The notes under the pieces are model-generated. The model was not told where the DNA came from, did no database searches, and saw only the letters and a list, made by a program, of their open reading frames with translations. A program made the position numbers and the translations under genes. Shown here piece by piece: positions 1 to 5,335 of a DNA stretch of 5,335 bases; position 1 is the first letter of the stretch, and the number at the start of each line of letters is the position of its first letter. This DNA comes from Rhodospirillales bacterium (GTDB taxonomy: Bacteria > Pseudomonadota > Alphaproteobacteria > Rhodospirillales > UBA2165): assembly GCA_013204125.1 (NCBI GenBank), contig JABMOP010000442.1, positions 1 to 5,335 on the forward strand. Reading direction: 5' to 3'.

Positions 1-17
1 CCAATAATCCGTGCCAT
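1..17 (-). CDS. ligB: LigB-type extradiol dioxygenase catalytic subunit, N-terminal fragment
   Basis: Only the first five codons and two bases of the next are inside the window; they read Met-Ala-Arg-Ile-Ile-(Gly). This is the characteristic opening of protocatechuate 4,5-dioxygenase beta subunits and related LigB-family extradiol dioxygenases, which usually continue with Gly and then a Thr-Ser-His segment containing an iron ligand. The ATG lies four bases after the stop of the LigA-like gene, the normal ligA-ligB order. A GGGG run (28-31) inside the end of ligA, ten bases upstream of the start, could serve as a weak ribosome binding site. LigB would be the Fe(II)-bearing catalytic subunit opening the aromatic ring. 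Six residues are few, so the call rests as much on the neighbour and spacing as on the fragment itself. Confidence 0.72.
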
Positions 18-21
18 TTAA

Positions 22-366
22 CTACGTCCCCGCCTGTACAAGTTTCTCTTTGAAATCTTCAACGCTCATGCCGGTTTGCTGGGCGCCCACATCTTGGACG
101 CCAAGGCCGAATATGCCGGCGAATTTAGCGAGGTAATATATATTGCCGCCCGCGGCGATCAGATCGAGAACGACCCGATCACGAATTGCCTGCTTTTGTT
201 GCTCATTCAGGCCGTACTCATCCATATAGGCCTCTTCGTCGCTGAGAAACGCATCGCGGCACTCTTTGCGGTTGAACGAGTAGCACATCTTATTGAGCGC
301 ATAGCCTTTTATGGCCTGCGCCCCGTCGAACATGACGGTCCCCTCGATGGGTTCTTCTTTGGTCAT
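22..366 (-). CDS. ligA: LigA-type small (alpha) subunit of an extradiol ring-cleavage dioxygenase (protocatechuate 4,5-dioxygenase family)
   Basis: The 114-residue product matches the LigA family along its whole length. It has the Gly-Thr-x-x-Phe-Asp-Gly opening (residues 9-15), the signature GYALNKMCYSFN (21-32) followed by R37 and AF, the DEEAY element (43-47), the helix LNEQQKQAIRDR (53-64), the strongly conserved GGNIYYLAKFAG (73-84), and the end GMSVEDF (99-105). LigA caps the active site of the LigB catalytic subunit in a cytoplasmic LigAB complex that cleaves a catechol-type ring meta to the hydroxyls. Substrates in the family include protocatechuate, gallate and methylgallate, and the sequence does not say which applies here. 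The start at 366 was chosen over an in-frame ATG ten codons upstream because GAGGAA sits six bases before it and the family begins here. The Asp-Trp usual after the LNEQQ helix is Arg-Val (64-65), a small departure. Co-transcribed with ligB. Confidence 0.92.
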   Translation of the reverse strand: MTKEEPIEGTVMFDGAQAIKGYALNKMCYSFNRKECRDAFLSDEEAYMDEYGLNEQQKQAIRDRVVLDLIAAGGNIYYLAKFAGIFGLGVQDVGAQQTGMSVEDFKEKLVQAGT

Positions 367-463
367 ATAAATTTCCTCGCCAAAAATAAACTCCACCGAA
401 ATAAAGTCTTATTCGGGTGCTATATCCTTGATGGGGATCAAGAAGAGGATTGATGTCATAGTT
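367..463 (-). other. Gap between sulfotransferase and ligA with two small hairpins
   Basis: This 97-base gap separates two genes on the same strand. It holds a perfect 6-bp stem CTTGAT/ATCAAG with a GGGG loop on the plus strand (427-442). It also holds an AT-rich imperfect stem at 396-416, CCGAA-(A)-TAA pairing with TTATTCGG around a four-base loop. On the transcribed (minus) strand the second stem is followed, after about seven bases, by a T-rich stretch (TTTATTTTT). That is too distant and the stem too weak for a convincing intrinsic terminator, though partial attenuation between the genes is possible. No gene is seen here, and whether ligAB has its own promoter in this gap cannot be decided by eye. 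Confidence 0.25.
373..378 (-). promoter_or_regulatory. Ribosome binding site of ligA
   Basis: The minus strand reads GAGGAA six bases before the ATG at 366. It decides the start: the longer in-frame alternative (ATG at 396) would place this Shine-Dalgarno sequence inside the coding region and has no comparable site of its own. Confidence 0.7.
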
Positions 464-1093
464 TTAGCGGTCCGGCGAAAAATTATCCCAGAACTCCACC
501 CTATTATTTGTGCGCGGAAAATCGCCATCCGGGACTGGTGTTTCCAGGAAATTGCAAAGCGGCTCCCAGCCATCTTTAACATCGAAACAGAGGACGCGGC
601 CATCGGCGTATGACGTGGACATTCTTTCGACGTGATTTTGATAGGCCAATTTTATGGCGTGCTCGTCATTGAGGGCGGATTTAAAAGTTTTTTCGCCAAG
701 CATGAAAACAACCATTTTGACGATTTCCTCGATATGATCGGGAAGATCGCCGGGCAGATCCAATAAATATTTCATGATGGTATTGGAATAACTTCCCCAC
801 CAACTATCCACCGGGCGTGTTGTCAAAATAATTTTGGCATCTGGATAAAATTCCGCCAAGGCGGGCGAGAAATACGCGCCCGGCCAATCGGCTGTTGCGT
901 TGTATCCTTTATAGACTTGATCCCAATCCACAGGATCGCCGGCGACGGCCGCCTGCCACAGCGGGAGTTGCGGCGGATTGTCAAAGATTTCTTCCATATG
1001 GTGGCAAGGGCCGAAACCAAGTTGCTCTAATGCTAGTTTCAAGGACATGGTTCCGGTGCGCCCGAATCCGGCTCCGATAACGGATAAACCCAT
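464..1093 (-). CDS. Sulfotransferase family protein (PAPS-type, Sulfotransfer_4-like)
   Basis: The 209-residue cytoplasmic protein has the fold signatures of PAPS-dependent sulfotransferases. The first strand and P-loop are GAGFGRTGTMSLKLAL (residues 7-22), the 5'-phosphosulfate-binding loop in the Gly-Arg-Thr-Gly-Thr form typical of the Sulfotransfer_4 group. The second cofactor element is KIILTTRPVDSWWGSYS (87-103), whose R93 and S101 occupy the places that bind the 3'-phosphate. The ATADWPGAYF segment (66-75) and the C-terminal PDGDFPRTNN (about 188-197) are also usual in this group, and the length is normal. Such proteins would move a sulfuryl group from PAPS to a hydroxyl or amine. The acceptor is unknown, and many members are uncharacterised. 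The start is fixed: an in-frame stop (TAA, 1094-1096) precedes the ATG, and GGGAG lies seven bases upstream. It runs in the direction of ligAB and may be its first gene. Confidence 0.9.
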   Translation of the reverse strand: MGLSVIGAGFGRTGTMSLKLALEQLGFGPCHHMEEIFDNPPQLPLWQAAVAGDPVDWDQVYKGYNATADWPGAYFSPALAEFYPDAKIILTTRPVDSWWGSYSNTIMKYLLDLPGDLPDHIEEIVKMVVFMLGEKTFKSALNDEHAIKLAYQNHVERMSTSYADGRVLCFDVKDGWEPLCNFLETPVPDGDFPRTNNRVEFWDNFSPDR

Positions 1094-1100
1094 TTATCAT

Positions 1101-1105
1101 CTCCC
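1101..1105 (-). promoter_or_regulatory. Ribosome binding site of the sulfotransferase gene
   Basis: The minus strand reads GGGAG seven bases before the ATG at 1093. An in-frame stop codon lies between it and the start, so no longer reading frame is possible and the site supports this start. Confidence 0.65.
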
Positions 1106-1119
1106 AAAATAATCACTAA

Positions 1120-1147
1120 ACGATAGCCAACGGCAACCAAAATACAA
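1120..1147 (-). promoter_or_regulatory. Weak candidate sigma-70-type promoter for the sulfotransferase/ligAB side
   Basis: On the minus strand TTGTAT (1142-1147) and TATCGT (1120-1125) are separated by 16 bases and would give a leader of about 20 bases carrying the GGGAG site. Each box matches consensus only partly, and boxes this loose occur by chance, so this is a placement guess rather than an identification. Confidence 0.18.
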
Positions 1148-1320
1148 TGGGGTTCACGAGGCTACCAACGCTAAGACCCATGCGGCCTTTGCAGATTGTA
1201 GGCAGATGGCCGTTTCTACCTTCGATTTCAATTTAACCCCACCACTTTAATTTGCGTGCTGAATACCCATCTAACTAATAATCATTTGCATCTCTTATGA
1301 CGAATAAACCCGGCGGTTAA

Positions 1321-1350
1321 TTGAATTCAACTTACGAAGCAAATATTTGC
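1321..1350. repeat. Two perfect palindromes immediately upstream of the kinase gene
   Basis: TTGAATTCAA (1321-1330) and GCAAATATTTGC (1339-1350) are both perfectly self-complementary and are separated by eight bases. The second ends one base before the kinase ATG. Neither has room for a good RNA loop, so if they matter they are more likely protein-binding sites on DNA, perhaps for repression or autoregulation. Palindromes of this length also arise by chance; a 10-bp one (TCGAATTCGA) lies inside the kinase coding sequence at 3771-3780. Confidence 0.3.
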
Positions 1351-1351
1351 G

Positions 1352-4321
1352 ATGAATTTGAACAATCAATCCAATGACGGTTTGCCCGAACGTAAAGGTT
1401 CGTTGGCAAAAACCACCCTGTTCAAAATGGCGTTTCGCATTGGCTTCGTCATCGTTGCCATGACCACCATATTCTATTTTCATGTGATCTCGGCGATCAC
1501 CAACCAATCGCTAGAACAGCTTGAAAAATATATCCACGAACGCGTGGAAAGAGAGCGCGGCATTTTCACCCTGGCGACAAAAAACCATAAATTTCTAAAA
1601 GACCAAATTCTTGCGGGCATGGCGGATATGGGGGAGGGCGACCCCAAAGAATTCTTCGATAAGAATTTCGCGCTCCTCCCTGACGGGACCACGCGTACTC
1701 GCCTGGAGGGCTTCGACGGAACCAAGCAGGCTTTTGCCTTTTTTGGTAAGAATGTAAAAATTGACGCCGATTTTCGGCGGCGCGCAATGCTGTTGCTCGA
1801 TTTGAGCAACCGGTTCGGTCCGGCGTGGCATCACACCTTCCAAAATGTTTATTTCACGATGCCGGAAAATGCCCTTGTCGGTTATTGGCCCGATTTTCCG
1901 AGTTGGGCCCACGATGCGCCGACGGACTGGTACATGCCGGACGAAGAATTCATGTCCGTGGCCAGCTTTAAGAACAATCCCAACAGGGAAATGTCGTGGA
2001 CCGGATTATTTTTCGACAATCCGAGCAAAACATGGATGGTGTCTGTGGAAACGCCCGTGGATATTGGCGGGCGCCATATCGTGACGATTGGCCACGATAT
2101 TGTCTTGAAAGAATTGATGGATCGGACCGTAAATCAAAATTTGGAAGGCGCCCATAATTTCATCCTACGTCCCGATGGGCGGCTGATCGTACATCCTGGC
2201 AAAATGGATGCGCTAAAAAAGGCGGGCGGCAACCAAAAAATTCAAGATTTAAATGACCCAGAATTGACCGCAATGTTCGAGGCAATCAAAAACGGGGTCG
2301 CAGACAAGACGGTTTTCGACTTCGAGGGTGCAAATAGCTATCTGGCGGTTGTCAAAATTCCGGAAACCGGCTGGTATTTCGTTACCGTATATCCCAAAAA
2401 GATAATTTCCGGGATCGCTTTCGCGACCGCTCAAATTGTTCTTCTCCTAGGCGCGCTATCCCTGATCCTTGAACTATTGATAATGTTCTTTGTCTTGAAA
2501 GGCCAAGTAACGCAGCCGCTTCACAGCGTCCTCGGCGCTATTCAACGGATCGGCCGCGGCGATTTGACCGCGCGCCTGGATGATAAGCGGAGCGACGAGT
2601 TGGGCGGCCTAGCCGTTGAAGTCAATGCCATGGCGACTACCTTGGAAGAAGACGTAACGAGGCGGGAAGAAACGGTCCGGTCCCTCAGTTCAATTTTGGA
2701 AAATATGCAGGACGTTTACTGCCGCACCGATATGGATGGAGTTATCGTATCCGTATCGGCTTCGGTTAGCGATTTGCTCGGTTACGGGATATCCGAACTC
2801 ATCGGAAAGAAATTATGCGATTATTACGTCAATCCCCGGGACCGGGATAGTTTTATGAAATCCTTGCAGGACGGCGACGGTGTCATTTCCGCCTTCGAGT
2901 GTCAACTGAGGCATAAGGACGGCCATAAGGTTTGGGCCTCAACTAACGCTCATTTTCTATTTGACGAAAATGGCGCCGTGGTTGGGATAGAAGGTACCAC
3001 GAGAAATATCACAAAGCGTCGTCAGCAGGATATTGAAGTCCTATCGGCTCAAACTAAATTGCAGGATCTGCTTAAAGAGAAGACCGAGGCGCTGTCACGC
3101 GAAGCGGCAAACCGGTTGGCCGCCGAGAACGCTCTTCAGGAACGCAGTCTGGAATTGATGGCAACAAAGGATAATTTGGTTAGGGCCCAAAGCCTGGGCC
3201 ACATGGGCAGCTGGTTTCAAGATTTGAAGACGAATGACGTGCAGTGGTCTGACGAACAATTTCGAATTTTCGGGTATGAGCCCGGCGAGATAGAGCCTAG
3301 CCGTCAAGTGTTTTTGGACGCCGTGCACTCTCGAGATCGGGAAAGGGTCAAGGAGACGGTGGACCGATCCCTGGAAAATAAAGGCCCCCTTGAAGTCGAA
3401 TGCCGCATTGTGCGCCCGGATGGTGAAATCCGCGATATCTATGCGCAGGGTCATATCGAATTGGATGCCAATGGCGCGAAAAGCCGAATGGTTGGTATCG
3501 TTTTGGACATCACGGACCGAAAATCATTGGAGCAGAAGCTCTTTCATTCCCAGAAGATCGAATCCCTGGGAAGCATGGCCGGCGGCGTAGCTCACAACCT
3601 CAACAATCTTCTCCTTCCCATTATGGCCTTGAATCAATTGGTGCGAGAAAAGCTTGATAAGGAAACTCCGGAATACGGCTATTTGGACAAGTCGATCGAG
3701 GCCAGCCAGCAGGCCAGAGATATTGTCGCAAAGGTCATGGCATTCAGCCGCCAGGAAAAGCCCCAACGCGTCGAATTCGATGTCAACGACATCCTCGGTC
3801 ATATGGTCGATCTGGCCAAATCCGCTTTGCCTTCGACCATGACCTTTTCGATGAATTTATCGGATCGGCCAATCACGATCCTGGCGGATAAGACGCAGAT
3901 CGAAACAACGGTCATGAACGTGCTTACCAATGCCGCCGATGCCATTGGCGATAAAGTAGATGGCCACATAGATGTAACCGCCAAATTGCGCGAAGTGGGC
4001 GCCAATGATGAAAAGTTACTGCCTGAAATCGCAATCGGAAATTATGTAGAAATAATAGTTTCTGATAATGGGTCTGGAATGGATCGGCACACCCGCGATA
4101 GGATTTTTGATCCGTTTTTCACGACCAAGGCAGTCGGCAAGGGTACGGGGCTTGGATTGTCCACGTCTCACGGCATCATAATCAAGCACGGAGGTACAAT
4201 CTTTGCGAACAGCGAAATTGGCAAGGGCTGCTCAATTCACATTTATCTCCCTCTCATATCAAAGAAAAAATCAGAAAATCTGCATGATTTGGAACAACGC
4301 TATAGCATTGGAGCGAAGTAG
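1352..4321 (+). CDS. Membrane sensor histidine kinase: dCache, HAMP, two PAS, HisKA, HATPase
   Basis: This 989-residue inner-membrane protein senses a periplasmic signal and autophosphorylates. The order is: basic N-terminus, TM1 (about 26-49), periplasmic dCache-type sensor (about 50-350) with VYFTMPENALVGY (166-178), WY (193-194), GHDI (246-250) and closing PETGWYFVTVYP, then TM2 (about 355-382, with Glu374 inside it). HAMP follows (383-435, ending DELGGLAVEVNAMA), then PAS1 (445-555, ending GTTRNITKR), a coiled coil (555-612), and PAS2 of the PAS_3 type (613-724, ending GIVLDITDRK). The kinase core has H748 in AGGVAHNLNNLL, N-box N860, G1 box DNGSGM (905-910), F-box FDPFFTTK (919-926) and G2 box GKGTGLGLS (929-937). 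The core resembles the NtrB/CckA-like group, but Asn749 replaces the usual acidic residue after His. There is no fused receiver; one is encoded next door. ATG 1352 is the first possible ATG after an in-frame TGA (1322-1324), and no clear ribosome binding site precedes it. The ligand is unknown. Confidence 0.95.
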   Translation: MNLNNQSNDGLPERKGSLAKTTLFKMAFRIGFVIVAMTTIFYFHVISAITNQSLEQLEKYIHERVERERGIFTLATKNHKFLKDQILAGMADMGEGDPKEFFDKNFALLPDGTTRTRLEGFDGTKQAFAFFGKNVKIDADFRRRAMLLLDLSNRFGPAWHHTFQNVYFTMPENALVGYWPDFPSWAHDAPTDWYMPDEEFMSVASFKNNPNREMSWTGLFFDNPSKTWMVSVETPVDIGGRHIVTIGHDIVLKELMDRTVNQNLEGAHNFILRPDGRLIVHPGKMDALKKAGGNQKIQDLNDPELTAMFEAIKNGVADKTVFDFEGANSYLAVVKIPETGWYFVTVYPKKIISGIAFATAQIVLLLGALSLILELLIMFFVLKGQVTQPLHSVLGAIQRIGRGDLTARLDDKRSDELGGLAVEVNAMATTLEEDVTRREETVRSLSSILENMQDVYCRTDMDGVIVSVSASVSDLLGYGISELIGKKLCDYYVNPRDRDSFMKSLQDGDGVISAFECQLRHKDGHKVWASTNAHFLFDENGAVVGIEGTTRNITKRRQQDIEVLSAQTKLQDLLKEKTEALSREAANRLAAENALQERSLELMATKDNLVRAQSLGHMGSWFQDLKTNDVQWSDEQFRIFGYEPGEIEPSRQVFLDAVHSRDRERVKETVDRSLENKGPLEVECRIVRPDGEIRDIYAQGHIELDANGAKSRMVGIVLDITDRKSLEQKLFHSQKIESLGSMAGGVAHNLNNLLLPIMALNQLVREKLDKETPEYGYLDKSIEASQQARDIVAKVMAFSRQEKPQRVEFDVNDILGHMVDLAKSALPSTMTFSMNLSDRPITILADKTQIETTVMNVLTNAADAIGDKVDGHIDVTAKLREVGANDEKLLPEIAIGNYVEIIVSDNGSGMDRHTRDRIFDPFFTTKAVGKGTGLGLSTSHGIIIKHGGTIFANSEIGKGCSIHIYLPLISKKKSENLHDLEQRYSIGAK
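4310..4313 (+). promoter_or_regulatory. Ribosome binding site of the receiver gene, favouring a TTG start
   Basis: GGAG lies nine bases before TTG 4323, inside the last codons of the kinase gene. The alternative ATG at 4284 is preceded only by an A-rich stretch. The site therefore supports the TTG start and translational coupling to the kinase. Confidence 0.5.
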
Positions 4322-4322
4322 T

Positions 4323-4700
4323 TTGGCACGAATTCTTGTGATTGATGACGAAGAAATTGTCCGCTTTACCGTCGAGGCCATTTTGTCCGACCGTGGCCAT
4401 GATGTTGTATTGGCCAAAAATGGCAATGAAGGCATCGCGCTCCATAACGAGACGCCGTTCGATATGATTGTTACCGATCTGGTTATGCCTGAAAAAGAGG
4501 GCATAGAGACAATCCGCGATCTGCGCGCGAATGACGCTGGACTTCCGATAATCGCCATTTCTGGTGGCGGGCGACACGGCAGCGACGATTATTTGAAAAT
4601 GGCGCTAAAGTTCGGCGCCGTCAAAGCGATTAAAAAGCCGTTCGGCGTTGATGATATCGTTGCCGCCGTCGACGAAGTATTGAATAGGCAAGTGCACTAA
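4323..4700 (+). CDS. Stand-alone receiver-domain response regulator (CheY-like)
   Basis: This is a single receiver domain of 125 residues with no output domain. With a TTG start the protein begins MARILVIDDEEIVRF, the usual opening of receivers. The Asp pair D8-D9 binds Mg, D52 in IVTDLVMP (49-56) is the phosphoryl acceptor, S80 in AISGGG (78-83) is the switch Ser/Thr, and K105 in KKPF (104-107) is the conserved lysine before Pro. The last helix (DDIVAAVDEVLNRQ) ends the domain, so nothing is truncated. The start follows the kinase stop by one base, so both are one operon and the kinase is the natural phosphodonor. Without an output domain it probably acts by protein contact or as a phosphorelay step or phosphate sink; its target is not in the window. 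An ATG at 4284 would add 13 residues overlapping the kinase gene, but they have no receiver homology and a poor ribosome binding site. Confidence 0.92.
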   Translation: MARILVIDDEEIVRFTVEAILSDRGHDVVLAKNGNEGIALHNETPFDMIVTDLVMPEKEGIETIRDLRANDAGLPIIAISGGGRHGSDDYLKMALKFGAVKAIKKPFGVDDIVAAVDEVLNRQVH

Positions 4701-4717
4701 ACATCGCAAAGTTCGCC

Positions 4718-5335
4718 TCAATCTTCTACGAACTCGACCATTTCCAGCTTGTGGCCGTTGGCGATGACGCCCAATTCGCCGCGCGTAAGCGCCAGCGCGT
4801 CGTTGCCGAATATCTCGCGGCGCCATCCCTGAAGGGCAGGGACGTCGGCATTTTCGCCAAAGGCGGCGATCTGTTCTAACTGACCGGACGTGGCCAGAAG
4901 TTTGGGCGCCACATGATGTTGCTCGCTTTTTAATTTTAACACGACTTTCAAAAGATCGGTCACCGGGCCGATGCCTTTAGGCAGATCGCGTTTGCTTTCA
5001 ATCGCCGGGCAATCGGCATCGGGTACGGCTTTGCCCTTGGCGACGGCTTCTAATATGCCTTGGCCGGCCTGGTTCTCGGCCATTTTTTTGCTAAGACCTC
5101 GTGTGCGCGATAGCTCTTCAGCTGTTGCCGGGGCGTGATGGGCGATTTCCAACACGGCTTCGTCGCGCAAAATGCGCCCGCGCGGCATATCGCGTTCCTG
5201 CGCTTCGCGTTCGCGCCAGCCGGCAACTTCGCGCAGAACCGCCAAAAAGCGCGGCGACGTTGAGCGGTTTTTAAGCCGCTTCCAGGCAACGTCCGGCGGC
5301 TGGATGTAGGTGTTCGGATCGGTCAGAACAGAAAA
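4718..5335 (-). CDS. rnd: Ribonuclease D, C-terminal part (gene continues beyond the window)
   Basis: The frame stays open to the window edge, giving 205 C-terminal residues of a protein normally about 375-390 long. The fragment starts FSVLTDPNTYIQPPDVAWKR and passes through the linker AVLREVAGWREREAQERD and PRGRILRDEAVLEIA. It continues into the HRDC helices with ATAEELSRTRGLSKK, the layout of alphaproteobacterial RNase D. A second helical HRDC-like segment ends the protein (VIANGHKLEMVEFVED). RNase D is a cytoplasmic 3'-5' exonuclease that trims tRNA precursors and other stable RNAs. The catalytic DEDD domain lies before this fragment and cannot be checked here; the HRDC part helps bind RNA. 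A TTG at 5243-5245 is an internal Leu codon, not a start, since the family similarity continues upstream of it. It converges on the receiver gene, with 17 bases between stops and no visible terminator hairpin. Confidence 0.94.
   Translation of the reverse strand, partial: FSVLTDPNTYIQPPDVAWKRLKNRSTSPRFLAVLREVAGWREREAQERDMPRGRILRDEAVLEIAHHAPATAEELSRTRGLSKKMAENQAGQGILEAVAKGKAVPDADCPAIESKRDLPKGIGPVTDLLKVVLKLKSEQHHVAPKLLATSGQLEQIAAFGENADVPALQGWRREIFGNDALALTRGELGVIANGHKLEMVEFVED

Larger units (their letters stand above)
1094..1351. promoter_or_regulatory. Divergent intergenic control region
   Basis: These 258 bases lie between two genes that point away from each other, so promoters for both must be here. 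The right half is AT-rich. ATTTGC occurs three times (1250-1255, 1284-1289, 1345-1350), the last inside a palindrome. For the kinase side the best promoter-like pair by eye is TTGCGT (1252-1257) and TAATAA (1276-1281) with an 18-base spacer, which is poor. No tRNA, small RNA or credible small gene was found. The only notable plus-strand frame (1180-1236, 18 codons) lacks a ribosome binding site. Confidence 0.4.

Noticed and set aside
427..446. Hairpin CTTGAT-GGGG-ATCAAG considered as an intrinsic terminator of the sulfotransferase gene
   Set aside because: On the transcribed strand it is followed by GATATAGC rather than a run of T, so it does not meet the pattern.
76..453. A 125-codon plus-strand frame opposite the LigA gene
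   Set aside because: It is the antisense shadow of ligA, has no recognisable domain, and the minus-strand reading matches a known family across its length.
1183..1212. CGGCC/GGCCG inverted repeat with a 20-base spacer
   Set aside because: The stem is only five base pairs with a large loop and no T-run; nothing supports a terminator or riboswitch.
1180..1236. Small plus-strand frame of 18 codons in the divergent intergenic region
   Set aside because: No ribosome binding site precedes it, it has no recognisable features, and frames this short are expected by chance.
1566..1912. Several minus-strand frames opposite the sensor domain
   Set aside because: They lie antisense to a clearly coding dCache domain and show no family resemblance.
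3771..3780. TCGAATTCGA perfect palindrome
   Set aside because: It is inside the kinase coding sequence, encodes ordinary residues between the H-box and N-box, and is a chance-level occurrence.
5243..5245. TTG as a possible start of a 175-residue protein at the right end
   Set aside because: The frame is open to the window edge and the residues upstream of it match RNase D, so this is an internal Leu codon.

Overview
The window reads as chromosomal DNA from an alphaproteobacterium, probably of the Rhodospirillales or a related marine or soil lineage. This is inferred from the RNase D C-terminus, the NtrB/CckA-like histidine kinase core, the LigA/LigB pair and the moderate base composition. 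No RNA gene, insertion sequence, CRISPR array or phage-like gene is visible.

Left part (1-1093, minus strand): a PAPS-type sulfotransferase gene (464-1093) is followed, 97 bases downstream, by a LigA-type small subunit of an extradiol ring-cleavage dioxygenase (22-366). The first codons of a LigB-type catalytic subunit (1-17) lie at the very edge. LigA and LigB are separated by only four bases and are surely one transcript. The sulfotransferase may be co-transcribed with them. The likely theme is aromatic ring opening, but the substrate cannot be read from the sequence.

Middle (1094-1351): a divergent intergenic region carries the control signals for both sides, including two perfect palindromes just before the kinase gene.

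Right of that (1352-4700, plus strand): a two-gene signalling operon. A 989-residue membrane histidine kinase (periplasmic dCache sensor, HAMP, two PAS domains, HisKA and HATPase core) is followed at once by a 125-residue stand-alone receiver protein. The receiver has no output domain, so the signal must pass to another protein outside the window. The kinase has an unusual H-box in which the acidic residue after the phospho-histidine is Asn.

Right end (4718-5335, minus strand): the C-terminal half of ribonuclease D, convergent with the receiver gene and only 17 bases from it. Its exonuclease domain lies outside the window.

Most of the window is ordinary in gene content. The points most worth a second look are the altered H-box, the non-canonical dCache ligand pocket, the orphan receiver with a TTG start, and the sulfotransferase next to ligAB. 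No wholly new system was found.
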